From NCBI RefSeq assembly GCF_014748335.1, contig NZ_JAAVIY010000002.1, positions 288,840 through 352,839 of the forward strand: a stretch of 64,000 bases of DNA, written 5' to 3'. This DNA comes from Flavobacterium selenitireducens (lineage in GTDB: Bacteria > Bacteroidota > Bacteroidia > Flavobacteriales > Flavobacteriaceae). Of the stretch, positions 1-10,202 are shown one piece after another. The position numbers and the translations under genes are program-made. Each line of letters opens with the position of its first letter. The first letter of the stretch is position 1. The notes below the pieces were generated by a model. It was given only the letters and a program-made list of their open reading frames with translations. It was not told the DNA's origin and searched no databases.

Positions 1-11
1 GCTTTCCGTTT

Positions 12-2129
12 ATGGACAAAAAACAGAGGACAACGCAAAAGAACGCAACCGATAATTCGTCACTTGAGCAGCAAAGTCTCATTTTGCTCGACCTGGCTAA
101 GGACATCACGAAAGTCCGTGAAAAGAACGATCTCATCATCCTTTTTACGAAGCGGATCAGGGCGTTTTTCGAGTTCACGCACACCATCGTCACGCTTATC
201 GATCCCAAAGACGAAACCTACACACCGTTTCTTCTCGACAATGAGCGTTCGCCGATACGCGATCACGACGCATACGACGGTTTGACCCAATCACATTTCA
301 ACCTCAACGAACCGTTCATAAAAGCCGTCCTGGCCTCCGACGGGCCTGTTTCATTTTACCTCAACGATGTGATGGACCAACCTCAAAGCCCTTCTTTTCT
401 CAAGGTCAATTACGATAGGGGCGTGCGTGAAATTTTGATGGCGACACTCTGGAACGAAGAAAAACCGATGGGTTTTATCCACATTTACTCAAACAACACC
501 AAAACCTTTACGGAGGAGTTCCGAAACATCATCAAAGGAATTGCGCCCCAACTTTCCGTGGCCGTGTCGAATATCATCAAGAACGAAGAGCTTCAGAAAA
601 AAGAATCCGAAAAATCCTTCCTGCTCGATTTCAGCCAGGACGTCGCAGCCGTACGCGATAAGAACGATCTCCAAGCGGCGGTACGCAATGCGTTGTCCAA
701 ACTCAATTCGTTGCGTGGTTACGTCATCCGAAAAATCAACGACGACAACCAAACGATGAGCACGTATCTTTATGACACAAGTTTGGAAATATCAGATCAG
801 GCGCTGCTTTCCGAAGTACTGCAATCGAAGTTTCCGATAGACGACGGCCTGCAAAATCGCGTATTGGAAAGTTACATTCCGTTGCTGTTCAACATCGATA
901 TCGAAATCAACAGAGGCGTTACTTCGAAATACCTCAAGCTTTGGAAGCAAGTCGGATTTCGCAGTCTCGTAGGCATTGCGTTGCGTCACGCAGATGTCAA
1001 TCTCGGGATTCTCTGGCTCGCCACGGACGAAGTCAACGTCCAGCTCCTGAAAGGAATCTGCGCCCAGATCTCGACGGCGATGGCAAATATCATCGCCAAC
1101 GAAAAAGTGCTGCTTTACAAACAGCAACTCGAACAGGAAAATGTCTATCTCAAAGAGCAAATCAAGAGCATCTACAACTTCTCGGACATCATCGGGTCAG
1201 GGGAGGCGATGCAAATCGTATATCGCCTGATGTCGCTTGTCGCCGATTCAAATTCTACCGTGCTCGTCCTCGGAGAAACCGGGACAGGAAAGGAGCTTAT
1301 CGCGCGTGCCGTCCATAACGCATCTCCGCGAAAAGACCGTCTGATGATCAAGGTAAATTGTGCCGCAATGCCTGCCAATCTTATCGAAAGTGAACTTTTC
1401 GGACACGAGAAAGGCGCGTTCACAGGAGCTGTCGAACGCCGGATCGGAAAATTCGAATTGGCCAACAACAGCACGCTTTTTCTCGATGAGATCGGAGAAA
1501 TGCCGCTCGAGGCCCAGGTCAAACTATTGCGTGTGTTACAGGAGCGCGAGCTCGAACGCGTCGGCGGCAAGGACACGATCAAGGTCGACGTCAGGATCAT
1601 CGCCGCCACCAACCGCGATCTCGACGAAGAGGTCAAGGCGGGCCGCTTCCGGTCCGACCTTTTTTACAGGCTGAACGTATTTCCTATCGAACTGCCGCCT
1701 TTGCGCGACCGCATGGAAGACATCGAGGCACTTGCAAATTTTTTCGTGTCCAAATACAACAAGAATTCGGGCCGCCACATCACGCGCATTTCGCCGGCGG
1801 CTTTCCAGCAATTGCGCAGTTACCTTTGGCCGGGGAATGTGCGCGAACTTGAGCACCTTATCGAACGCAGCGTACTGATGGCTTCGGACAATACGTTGCG
1901 GGAAGTTTATATCCCGAAGCGGACGGATTCCAATACGGTCAAACCTCAAATTTTCGACCGTACCTATGAACAAATGGAGCGTGATTTCATCATATCGACG
2001 CTTAAGCGCTGCCGCGGAAAGATCTCCGGCCCGGGCAGTGCGGCCGAGGTGCTCGACATTCCCGGCAACACCCTGCATTCCAAAATGAAAAAGCTCAAAA
2101 TCGAAAAAGCCGATTACTTCAAGGCGTAA
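12..2129 (+). CDS. Sigma-54-dependent transcriptional activator with tandem GAF domains (FhlA-like)
   Basis: Bacterial enhancer-binding protein that would remodel RNA polymerase-sigma-54 using ATP. Seen: two GAF-like sensory regions (about residues 15-190 and 205-370), a AAA+ domain with Walker A GETGTGKE near residue 421, the sigma-54 contact loop GAFTGA near 468 and Walker [10 protein letters not shown] near 490, and a Fis-type helix-turn-helix at the C-terminus (about 660-705). The GAFTGA loop is intact, so activity on sigma-54 is expected. There is no receiver domain, so the GAF domains rather than phosphorylation probably sense the signal; the ligand is unknown. The ATG at 12 is the first one in frame, but the frame stays open to the window edge, so the start could lie further upstream. 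The next gene on the same strand has a candidate -24/-12 promoter and is a plausible target. Confidence 0.92.
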   Translation: MDKKQRTTQKNATDNSSLEQQSLILLDLAKDITKVREKNDLIILFTKRIRAFFEFTHTIVTLIDPKDETYTPFLLDNERSPIRDHDAYDGLTQSHFNLNEPFIKAVLASDGPVSFYLNDVMDQPQSPSFLKVNYDRGVREILMATLWNEEKPMGFIHIYSNNTKTFTEEFRNIIKGIAPQLSVAVSNIIKNEELQKKESEKSFLLDFSQDVAAVRDKNDLQAAVRNALSKLNSLRGYVIRKINDDNQTMSTYLYDTSLEISDQALLSEVLQSKFPIDDGLQNRVLESYIPLLFNIDIEINRGVTSKYLKLWKQVGFRSLVGIALRHADVNLGILWLATDEVNVQLLKGICAQISTAMANIIANEKVLLYKQQLEQENVYLKEQIKSIYNFSDIIGSGEAMQIVYRLMSLVADSNSTVLVLGETGTGKELIARAVHNASPRKDRLMIKVNCAAMPANLIESELFGHEKGAFTGAVERRIGKFELANNSTLFLDEIGEMPLEAQVKLLRVLQERELERVGGKDTIKVDVRIIAATNRDLDEEVKAGRFRSDLFYRLNVFPIELPPLRDRMEDIEALANFFVSKYNKNSGRHITRISPAAFQQLRSYLWPGNVRELEHLIERSVLMASDNTLREVYIPKRTDSNTVKPQIFDRTYEQMERDFIISTLKRCRGKISGPGSAAEVLDIPGNTLHSKMKKLKIEKADYFKA

Positions 2130-2148
2130 TTTCCGATCGATATACCCG

Positions 2149-2180
2149 AATCCCGTTTTCCTCGAAGACGGGATTTTTTT
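2149..2180 (+). terminator. Rho-independent terminator of the sigma-54 activator gene
   Basis: Perfect 8-bp stem AATCCCGT/ACGGGATT with an 11-base loop followed by a T run, starting 20 bases after the stop codon. It separates the activator transcript from the next gene. Confidence 0.88.
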
Positions 2181-2232
2181 GTGACATCCTGTAACGGCCC
2201 GCTTTCCTCAAATAACGTGATGACAAAAGTGC

Positions 2233-2252
2233 TTTCACTGAATAAAGTGAAA
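2233..2252. promoter_or_regulatory. Candidate upstream activating sequence (palindrome) for a sigma-54 activator
   Basis: Perfect inverted repeat TTTCACT-N6-AGTGAAA lying between the activator terminator and a -24/-12-like promoter. Its centre is about 90 bases upstream of the predicted start site, a usual distance for enhancer-binding protein sites. That the protein encoded at 12-2129 binds it is inferred from proximity and geometry. Confidence 0.5.
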
Positions 2253-2304
2253 TCTGACAAAAAGCAATTCAGTTAAATAAATGATTGTCAATGTGTTACT
2301 TGGG

Positions 2305-2320
2305 TGGCACGGCGTTTGGC
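2305..2320 (+). promoter_or_regulatory. Candidate sigma-54 (-24/-12) promoter
   Basis: TGGCACG-GCGT-TTGGC matches the sigma-54 consensus TGGCACG-N4-TTGC except that the -12 GC reads GG at 2318-2319. Spacing of the two elements is correct. The predicted start site near 2331 leaves a leader of about 44 bases before the ATG at 2375. No TAnnTTTG housekeeping box was seen in this gap. Confidence 0.5.
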
Positions 2321-2374
2321 TTATGGGAAGTAATCAATGCGAAAATCGTATCACAACTTAAAAACAATGAAATC

Positions 2375-3124
2375 ATGAAAATTTTAATTATTGGGGCGAC
2401 AGGCCTTATCGGAAGCAAAACAACCGCAAAATTGCGCGAGCTGGGACACGAAGTGATCGCCGCGTCGCCTTCAACCGGAATCAATACCGTAACCGGCGAA
2501 GGTTTGGCAGAAGCTGTCAAAGGAACCGACATCGTCATCGACTTGTCCAATTCACCCTCGTTCGCAGACAAAGACGTCATGGAATTCTTCGAGACTTCAG
2601 GAAAGAACCTCCTTGCCGCCGAAATAAATGCCGACGTAAAACACCACATCGCCCTTTCGGTCGTCGGGACAGACCGTTTACAGGATAGCGGCTATTTCCG
2701 CGCCAAGCAGGTACAGGAAGATCTGATCAGAAAATCGGGCATTCCGTTTACGATCATACATTCCACACAATTTTTGGAATTCCTTGGCGGAATCGCCGCT
2801 GCCATAAAAGAAGACACTTTGACGCTTTCGACGGCTAAAATCCAACCCATCGCAGCCGAGGACGTCGCCACCTTCGTTTCCGAGATCGCGCTCGAAAATC
2901 CGGAAAACGGCATCGTGGAGATCGGCGGGCCGGAGCGGTTTGCCTTGGCGGAAATCATGCGACGATACCTCAAAAAAACAAACGATCCACGCGAAGTGAA
3001 AGCCGATGCGAACGCGCTGTATTTCGGGGCCAAAATTGATGACCTGACGTTGGTTCCCGACGACGACGCACAACTCGGTAAGCTCACTTTCGAGCAATGG
3101 TTTCCGAACCGCCCACAAAAATAA
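2375..3124 (+). CDS. NmrA-like / atypical SDR NAD(P)-binding oxidoreductase
   Basis: A 249-residue Rossmann protein with the dinucleotide-binding motif GATGLIG at residues 7-13. It lacks a clear YxxxK catalytic pair and has the NmrA/atypical-SDR layout, ending in LTFEQWF. Such proteins act as NAD(P)H-dependent reductases or redox sensors; the substrate cannot be told from sequence. The ATG at 2375 is chosen because the glycine-rich loop follows it directly; an in-frame TTG at 2285 would precede the candidate sigma-54 promoter at 2305-2320. The broken AhpD-family gene lies downstream on the same strand with no terminator between, so the two probably formed one transcript. Confidence 0.85.
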   Translation: MKILIIGATGLIGSKTTAKLRELGHEVIAASPSTGINTVTGEGLAEAVKGTDIVIDLSNSPSFADKDVMEFFETSGKNLLAAEINADVKHHIALSVVGTDRLQDSGYFRAKQVQEDLIRKSGIPFTIIHSTQFLEFLGGIAAAIKEDTLTLSTAKIQPIAAEDVATFVSEIALENPENGIVEIGGPERFALAEIMRRYLKKTNDPREVKADANALYFGAKIDDLTLVPDDDAQLGKLTFEQWFPNRPQK

Positions 3125-3350
3125 CCAGGCACTGTTGTCCGTCCTAACGAAGATGACGGATGCCAGGTTGCCGAGGCGGTTGTAAACGGGCTTGCACTTT
3201 CCATCCGTTCGTGCATTCGGATAGCCCAACGTCGGACGCATTATCCGTGCGAAAATCCGGCCAACAACACGGCAATAGGCGGACAGCGAAACGCCATACT
3301 GAAAATCAAGAAAATGAAGACAAACGACGCAATGGAGTGCGCAGCTCCCA

Positions 3351-3434
3351 CAGACAACAATCAACAGACAACGATCAACAGACAACAACCAACAGACAAC
3401 AACCAACAGACAACTATCAACAGACAACAATCAA
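3351..3434. repeat. Tandem 14-bp repeat, six copies (AAC every 7 bases)
   Basis: Six head-to-tail copies of CAGACAACAATCAA with few substitutions, ending 16 bases before the ATG at 3451. Each unit is two related heptads, so AAC recurs every 7 bases; on the minus strand it reads GTTnnnn. The stretch has no stop codon in one plus-strand frame but is low complexity and not convincing as coding. The rest of the 3125-3450 gap shows nothing recognisable. Confidence 0.95.
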
Positions 3435-3450
3435 CAAACACCATCATCTT

Positions 3451-3904
3451 ATGCAATCAAGACTTAATTTTTTCGACAAAGGGAAAGACGCTGTGAAACC
3501 ACTCTTCGGCATCGGTGCATACGTAGCCAAATCTTCAATTGAACAACCATTGCGCGAGCTTATCGATGTTCGCGTCTCCCAAATCAATGGTTGCGCGTAC
3601 TGCCTCGACATGCATTACAAAGAAGCGCGCCATCATGGCGAAACCGAGCAGCGTTTGTACGGTCTGAGTGCCTGGAAAGAAGCGCCTTACTATTCCGAAC
3701 GCGAACGGGCGGCCCTTGCTTTTGCCGAGGCGATTACCACAAAGCCATGTATCAGACAAAGTATACGAACTCGCAATCGCTCAGTTTTCCGAACAGGAAC
3801 TTGTCGACTTGACGATGGCGGTGACGGGAATCAACACCTGGAATCGCATTATGATCGCGTTCCCGACAGCCGTGGGCTCGTACAAAGTAGGTCAATTCCA
3901 TTAA
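3451..3904 (+). pseudogene. Carboxymuconolactone decarboxylase / AhpD-family protein, frameshifted
   Basis: Family members reduce peroxides (AhpD-like) or decarboxylate carboxymuconolactone; the CxxCxxxH signature is present as CAYCLDMH. Residues from the ATG at 3451 to AEAITTK (about 3744) are in one frame; the conserved C-terminal half, HVSDKVYELAIAQFSEQEL onward through NTWNRIMIAF, continues in the +1 frame and stops at 3904. Compared with what I know of the family, a few residues are also missing at the junction, which suggests a small deletion (length 3n+2) rather than one inserted base. A sequencing error remains possible. Follows the SDR gene and probably belongs to the same sigma-54-controlled unit. 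Confidence 0.82.
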
Positions 3905-3920
3905 TCCAAAACACGAAGCG

Positions 3921-4100
3921 ATGAACTTTTTGAATTTTTTGATCCAGAAAAGCGTCCTGAAGCCTTTTAGGAGCGAATTCGGGCCGGATCACCTCGTGCC
4001 TGCCCACCATCACGACGCGACCGAGGGTTGTGAGTATCTCGAAGAAACCGTGCACATGTACGAGGATGATTTCGAAGCCACCGAATTCGGTGAATATTGA
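3921..4100 (+). CDS. Small hypothetical protein (59 aa)
   Basis: Short ORF starting MNFLNFLIQKSVLKPFRSEF and ending in an acidic tail (YEDDFEATEFGEY). It has a HHH run mid-protein and one cysteine, no signal peptide and no membrane segment. I do not recognise it. It starts 16 bases after the AhpD-like gene on the same strand, so it could be co-transcribed. Coding status is uncertain because the neighbourhood shows decay. Confidence 0.4.
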   Translation: MNFLNFLIQKSVLKPFRSEFGPDHLVPAHHHDATEGCEYLEETVHMYEDDFEATEFGEY

Positions 4101-4124
4101 CTGCAAACTCTAATATTTTAAATC

Positions 4125-4202
4125 ATGCAAGAATTTCTAGTAGTGGTCCACAGCGATTTCACAAGTACCAATCGGATATTCGGGCCACGCCTTTTTTGTT
4201 AA
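4125..4202 (+). other. Tiny ORF (25 aa), possible remnant
   Basis: An ATG-started 25-codon frame beginning MQEFLVVVHSDFTS. The first residues resemble the start of YciI-like small proteins, which can neighbour AhpD-like genes, but the frame ends after 25 codons, just before sdhC. Either a truncated remnant or chance. Confidence 0.2.
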
Positions 4203-4213
4203 ACATCTGAATT

Positions 4214-4885
4214 ATGGGATGGTTCATTCGACTTGTTACGAGTTCGGTCGGCAAGAAAATCACGATGGCGTTGACGGGTTTGTTTCTGATCAGTTTTTTG
4301 GTGGTGCACGCGGCCGTCAACGGGCTTATCTTTTATAACGACGGAGGCGAAACGTTCAACATAGGCGCGCATTTCATGGGAACGAATCCGATAATACGCA
4401 CGCTCGAAATCGTGTTGGTCCTCGGTTTCCTGATCCATATTTTTCAGGGATTGTACCTTTGGAAGAAGAACCGCAATGCGCGTCCGGTGCGATACGCATA
4501 CTCAAAACCGGTTCCCCGAACTACTTGGTACAGTCGCAGCATGGCGTTGTTAGGCACGCTGATCTTGTTGTTTCTGATCGTTCACACTACGAATTTCTGG
4601 ATTCCGAATCGAGTCAACCAATTCAAATACGGGAAAGAATTACCTCTTTACGAAATGATGCTCGAGAAATTCAGCAATCCGTTTGAAGTCATTTTGTATG
4701 TCCTGGGATGTTTTTCGCTTTTCTGGCATTTGCTGCATGGCTTTTGGAGCGCGTTCCAGTCGCTCGGACTTTTGCACTACAAATACAATGGGCTTATTAA
4801 TTTTTCGGGAATCTGTTTCGCGATTTTGATACCGTCGATTTTAGCATTGATGCCGGTCTCGATGTATTTCGGATGGATAAGGTAA
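4214..4885 (+). CDS. sdhC: Succinate dehydrogenase cytochrome b subunit (SdhC, B-type)
   Basis: Membrane anchor of succinate:quinone oxidoreductase, expected to hold two haems b and pass electrons to menaquinone. The 223-residue protein has five hydrophobic segments (about residues 13-38, 62-82, 108-132, 155-180, 196-219) and conserved histidines in them (VVHAAVNG, FLIHIFQG, LIVHTTNFW, WHLLHGFWS), matching the single-polypeptide SdhC/FrdC of Bacteroidota. The ATG at 4214 gives the usual MGWFIRLVTSSVGKK start. The flavoprotein and iron-sulphur genes that normally follow are absent: the next gene is an unrelated convergent one. This is either a detached copy, a paralogue, or the remnant of a rearranged operon. 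Confidence 0.88.
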   Translation: MGWFIRLVTSSVGKKITMALTGLFLISFLVVHAAVNGLIFYNDGGETFNIGAHFMGTNPIIRTLEIVLVLGFLIHIFQGLYLWKKNRNARPVRYAYSKPVPRTTWYSRSMALLGTLILLFLIVHTTNFWIPNRVNQFKYGKELPLYEMMLEKFSNPFEVILYVLGCFSLFWHLLHGFWSAFQSLGLLHYKYNGLINFSGICFAILIPSILALMPVSMYFGWIR

Positions 4886-4940
4886 TGTCCGTGACGAACG
4901 ATTTTATGTGAACGAAGCGGTGCATATTTGTCAAACCAAC

Positions 4941-4966
4941 AAAAAAGCCCCTTCGAAAAGAGGCTT
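4941..4966 (-). terminator. Terminator of the GH97 operon
   Basis: On the minus strand, AAGCCTC and GGGGCTT form a stem (one G-T pair) followed by a T run, just after the stop codon at 4971. Confidence 0.75.
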
Positions 4967-4970
4967 CATT

Positions 4971-5402
4971 TCAATCGGTTTTGACGCCGTCTATTTTAAA
5001 CGTTTTTCCTTCTTTGGCGACGATGGGACGTATGAGCGCTTTGTCGTCCTCAAAACCCATGTCGTAGGTAACGCGGAAGATATTAAACGTCGCCGCAGGT
5101 TCGATCGTTAGCGTCTTGAGCCATTCGATGTCGAATTCCTGTGCGCTTACGAACAGGTCGTAATCCAATTCTCCGGACAATGTCGCGTATTCCTTGAGGA
5201 ATTTCGTCGTCAGGTACTTTTTGAGGATCGCCTGGACTTGTTTCGCATCTACAGGTTCCTTGGCATTCGCGGTGATATACTCCGTGTAAAACGCTTTTAG
5301 CATATCGGTTTTGGCTTTTTGGTCGCTGGCTTTTTGTGCCGATGCGCTTCCCGAAACCATGATTCCGACAAAAAGAAAAACGGCAGAAATATAGTGTCTC
5401 AT
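4971..5402 (-). CDS. Small secreted protein, possibly DUF3828-like
   Basis: A 143-residue protein with a Sec signal peptide (MRHYISAVFLFVGIMVSGSASAQ) when started at the ATG ending at 5402. The mature part contains FYTEYI and LKKYLTTKFL and a C-terminal beta-rich segment ending KEGKTFKIDGVKTD, a layout I associate loosely with DUF3828 proteins; function unknown. It begins 4 bases after the GH97 stop codon and is closed by its own terminator, so the two form a short operon. An upstream in-frame start at 5483 would lie inside the GH97 gene and is not needed. Confidence 0.7.
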   Translation of the reverse strand: MRHYISAVFLFVGIMVSGSASAQKASDQKAKTDMLKAFYTEYITANAKEPVDAKQVQAILKKYLTTKFLKEYATLSGELDYDLFVSAQEFDIEWLKTLTIEPAATFNIFRVTYDMGFEDDKALIRPIVAKEGKTFKIDGVKTD

Positions 5403-5406
5403 CCGA

Positions 5407-7602
<2,196 letters not shown>

Positions 7603-7896
7603 GCGAAAACGTGTCGGGAAGTCCGTCCTAAAGCCTTTCGGATGCAAAACTTATGAACGAAAACTGCTTTAAAATTTTTCGTATGTCAATATGTTAGGTT
7701 TTGACGCATGTCCGATGACAAACACAATCGACAAAAAGCAATTTATGGTGGATTTCGTCGGTTCGATGCGAGGCCAGGATGATCGTCGTAATGATTTATT
7801 TACCAAAAAATCTTATTAAAAAAAGCTTGTTTACCGCAGTTTTAAGCATTTTTGTCGAATAAAAGCCATTGGGATTCAGTTTGTTGACGGAACATA
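7603..7896. other. Intergenic region with no recognised gene
   Basis: Between the divergent GH97 and S74-domain genes. It is AT-rich towards 7800-7870. I see no ORF with support, no hairpin-T run and no repeat shared with the rest of the window. Confidence 0.5.
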
Positions 7897-7904
7897 TATA
7901 TTTG
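7897..7904 (+). promoter_or_regulatory. -7 element for the S74-domain surface protein
   Basis: TATATTTG matches TAnnTTTG exactly, 42 bases before the ATG at 7947. It supports that ATG over the in-frame 7869 start, which would precede the transcript. A TTTG lies 13 bases upstream, closer than usual. Confidence 0.5.
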
Positions 7905-7946
7905 TTACACCAAACATTACAGAAAACCCTAAATCTGCCCATTACG

Positions 7947-9929
7947 ATGAGAACTTGCTTTTTTCTTTGGCTGCTGCTTGTCCTTAATTCACAAGCGCAA
8001 GTAGGCATTGGCACGGCTTCGCCAAACGCCCAGCTCGATATTGTGGCTTCTGATTCGGCGGCTCCTGGAAACAACGACGGATTGCTCTTACCTCGCATTT
8101 CGGCATTTCCCCTCGTGAATCCATCCGCTTCTCAAAACGGCATGCTTGTTTTTCTTACCACGGCTTCAGGCTCCAGCCAGCCTGGATTTTATTATTGGAA
8201 TCATCTGGCTAACGCGTGGACGGGACTTTCTGGATCGAAAGGTTGGGAAACTTCCGGAAACGCCAATGCGATCAGCGGCACCAACTACATCGGAACCTCG
8301 AACGCCCAGGACATCGATTTTCGGACGAACAACACCATGCGCATGCGGCTTACCCAAAAGGGACAACTTGAATTGCTGAATACGGGACAATCGGTCTTTA
8401 TTGGCGACCAGGCCGGCGAGCACGACGATGCGACCTGGAACCGAAATGCATTCATAGGCTGGCAGGCTGGATTTTCGAATACGAACGGAAGCAACAATAC
8501 AGGCATCGGCTACCGGACGCTTTACAACAATACGGTCGGCAATTCGAATCTGGGTGTCGGAAGCAGCGCCCTCACGGCCAATACGGTCGGAAACGGCAAT
8601 ATCGCAATCGGGCACGAAAGTCTAATGGCCAATACCGTCGGATCCAGCAATACTGCGGTCGGCTTGCACGCCATGATGAATTCAGTTTCCGCTTCGTGGA
8701 ATACCGCTTTGGGCATAAATACGTTGAAACTCAATACGACCGGCGACGGTAATACGGCTTCGGGTGCCAATGCGCTCATGGCTAATCTCTCGGGCGACTC
8801 CAACACCGCTATCGGTGCGAACAGCCTCTTGCAGAACATCAGCGGAAATTCTAATACGGGAATCGGTTTTTCGGCGCTTCACGAGAGTGAAACGGGCAAT
8901 ATGAACACGGCCATCGGCACGTCGGCAATGTATTACAACACGACCGGTTCCAACAACACCGCTATCGGTGCCGCGGCGCTGATCAACAACCAAAGCGGCA
9001 ACGGCAATTCGGCTGTCGGACAATATGCGCTGAGGTGGAACGTGAGCGGCGACCACAACAGTGCCTTCGGACGTTTGGCCCTGAGCGAAAACATTTCCGG
9101 ACAAACCAATACCGCAGCCGGTTTCGCCTCGATGGGCACGAATCAGTCGGGAAGCAACAATACCGCACTTGGCAATATGTCGCTTCGCGTGAATCTCGCC
9201 GGAAACGCCAATACGGCCGTCGGAACATCGGCTCTCTACAACACCGTCGGCAGCAATAATACAGGCGTCGGAAATTCGGCGCTTATCGCCAATACCAGCG
9301 GGTCGAACAACACGGCTTTGGGCAACAGCGCAAACACATCGGTCGGGACGATCACCAATGCTACGGTCGTGGGTAATGCGGCCATTGTAAACGCTTCGAA
9401 CAAAGTACGGTTGGGCAATACGTCGGTTGCGATAGTAGAAGGTCAGGTCCCGTATTTCAATCCTTCGGACGCCCGATTCAAGAACGACGTAAAACCGAAC
9501 GTTCCCGGATTGACTTTTATCATGAAACTACGACCGGTGACGTACCATTTCGACAGTGTAAAATTTGAACGCCACCTGACCCGGGACCTTGCCGATAGTT
9601 TAAAGATGAAGGTTCAAAACGTCCGTAAAGACGAAGCGTTGCACACCGGATTTCTCGCCCAGGAAGTGGCTCAGGCGGCAGATGCTATCGGATATGAGTT
9701 CGACGGCCTGCACAAGCCCGATGCCTCAAACCCGACCGACAACTACAGCGTGGCATACGGGCAATTCGTGGTTCCGCTTGTAAGATCGGTTCAGGAGCAG
9801 CAAGATGAAATTGAGCGGCTTAAGGCAGAGAACGCCTCGCTGCGCACGATTTCCCAAAATCAGCAAAAGCGAATGGATGCGATAGAAGCACAACTATCGG
9901 CTTTTGAAAAACGCAATGGCGTGAAGTGA
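7947..9929 (+). CDS. Secreted repeat protein with C-terminal S74 (endosialidase-type) chaperone domain
   Basis: A 660-residue exported protein, signal peptide MRTCFFLWLLLVLNSQAQ. The mature start VGIGTASPNAQLDI is the motif common at the N-terminus of Bacteroidota tail-fibre-like surface proteins. About residues 181-468 form roughly 17 repeats of 17 residues, pattern G-x-x-N-T-A-x-G-x-x-A-L-x-x-N-x-S, predicted to form a beta-helical or YadA-head-like trimeric stalk. SDARFKNDVKP (near 510), LRPVTYHF, GFLAQEV and YSVAYGQFVVPLV mark an S74 intramolecular chaperone, which in phage tailspikes trimerises the protein and then cleaves itself off. The end is a coiled coil (about 615-655). Likely a surface adhesin or fibre; ligand unknown. 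No phage genes are nearby. Confidence 0.85.
   Translation: MRTCFFLWLLLVLNSQAQVGIGTASPNAQLDIVASDSAAPGNNDGLLLPRISAFPLVNPSASQNGMLVFLTTASGSSQPGFYYWNHLANAWTGLSGSKGWETSGNANAISGTNYIGTSNAQDIDFRTNNTMRMRLTQKGQLELLNTGQSVFIGDQAGEHDDATWNRNAFIGWQAGFSNTNGSNNTGIGYRTLYNNTVGNSNLGVGSSALTANTVGNGNIAIGHESLMANTVGSSNTAVGLHAMMNSVSASWNTALGINTLKLNTTGDGNTASGANALMANLSGDSNTAIGANSLLQNISGNSNTGIGFSALHESETGNMNTAIGTSAMYYNTTGSNNTAIGAAALINNQSGNGNSAVGQYALRWNVSGDHNSAFGRLALSENISGQTNTAAGFASMGTNQSGSNNTALGNMSLRVNLAGNANTAVGTSALYNTVGSNNTGVGNSALIANTSGSNNTALGNSANTSVGTITNATVVGNAAIVNASNKVRLGNTSVAIVEGQVPYFNPSDARFKNDVKPNVPGLTFIMKLRPVTYHFDSVKFERHLTRDLADSLKMKVQNVRKDEALHTGFLAQEVAQAADAIGYEFDGLHKPDASNPTDNYSVAYGQFVVPLVRSVQEQQDEIERLKAENASLRTISQNQQKRMDAIEAQLSAFEKRNGVK
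8487..9350 (+). repeat. 51-bp (17-codon) internal repeats of the surface protein
   Basis: About 17 degenerate in-frame copies encoding G-[NSD]-x-N-T-A-[IVL]-G-x-x-A-L-x-x-N-x-[ST]. The protein period is strict apart from one 16-residue copy near 9237-9284, while the DNA is diverged, so the copies are old and kept by selection on the protein. Confidence 0.9.
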
Positions 9930-10178
9930 TTAATCCTGGGTACCTTCCCAACAAATCGAACCATCGGTAACATTGCCCATTTCGATGTAGTGATTGTAGG
10001 TCGATTCGGTAACTTCAATCGTCCCGACATTGTTTTGCGTTGGACCGTAAGTGGCGAAGTACAATCCGCCGGTTGCGCTGAGGTTCCAGAGTTTGTTGGT
10101 GCACACTTGTTCGCCTTCCTTGTCGTTATCACAGGAAAACAGGAATACCATAAGCAAGGCAGCGACTATTCTTTTCAT
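9930..10178 (-). CDS. Small lipoprotein (82 aa)
   Basis: Starts MKRIVAALLMVFLFSCDNDKEG: a type II signal peptide with lipobox LFSC and acidic residues after the cysteine, as in Bacteroidota surface-exposed lipoproteins. The mature part is only about 65 residues, with two more cysteines (VCTNKL, ICWEGTQD) that could pair. I do not recognise the family. It is convergent with the S74 protein and its stop codon abuts that gene's stop with no gap and no visible terminator. Confidence 0.65.
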   Translation of the reverse strand: MKRIVAALLMVFLFSCDNDKEGEQVCTNKLWNLSATGGLYFATYGPTQNNVGTIEVTESTYNHYIEMGNVTDGSICWEGTQD

Positions 10179-10202
10179 GAGTTTTTTTGTAAAGGTCGCG
10201 TA

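Noticed and set aside
3351..3434. Possible CRISPR array
   Set aside because: Units are 14 bp and contiguous, without unique spacers, and no cas genes are present.
7947..9929. Prophage tail-fibre gene
   Set aside because: The protein has a signal peptide and a VGIGTxxP start typical of chromosomal surface proteins, and no other phage gene is nearby.
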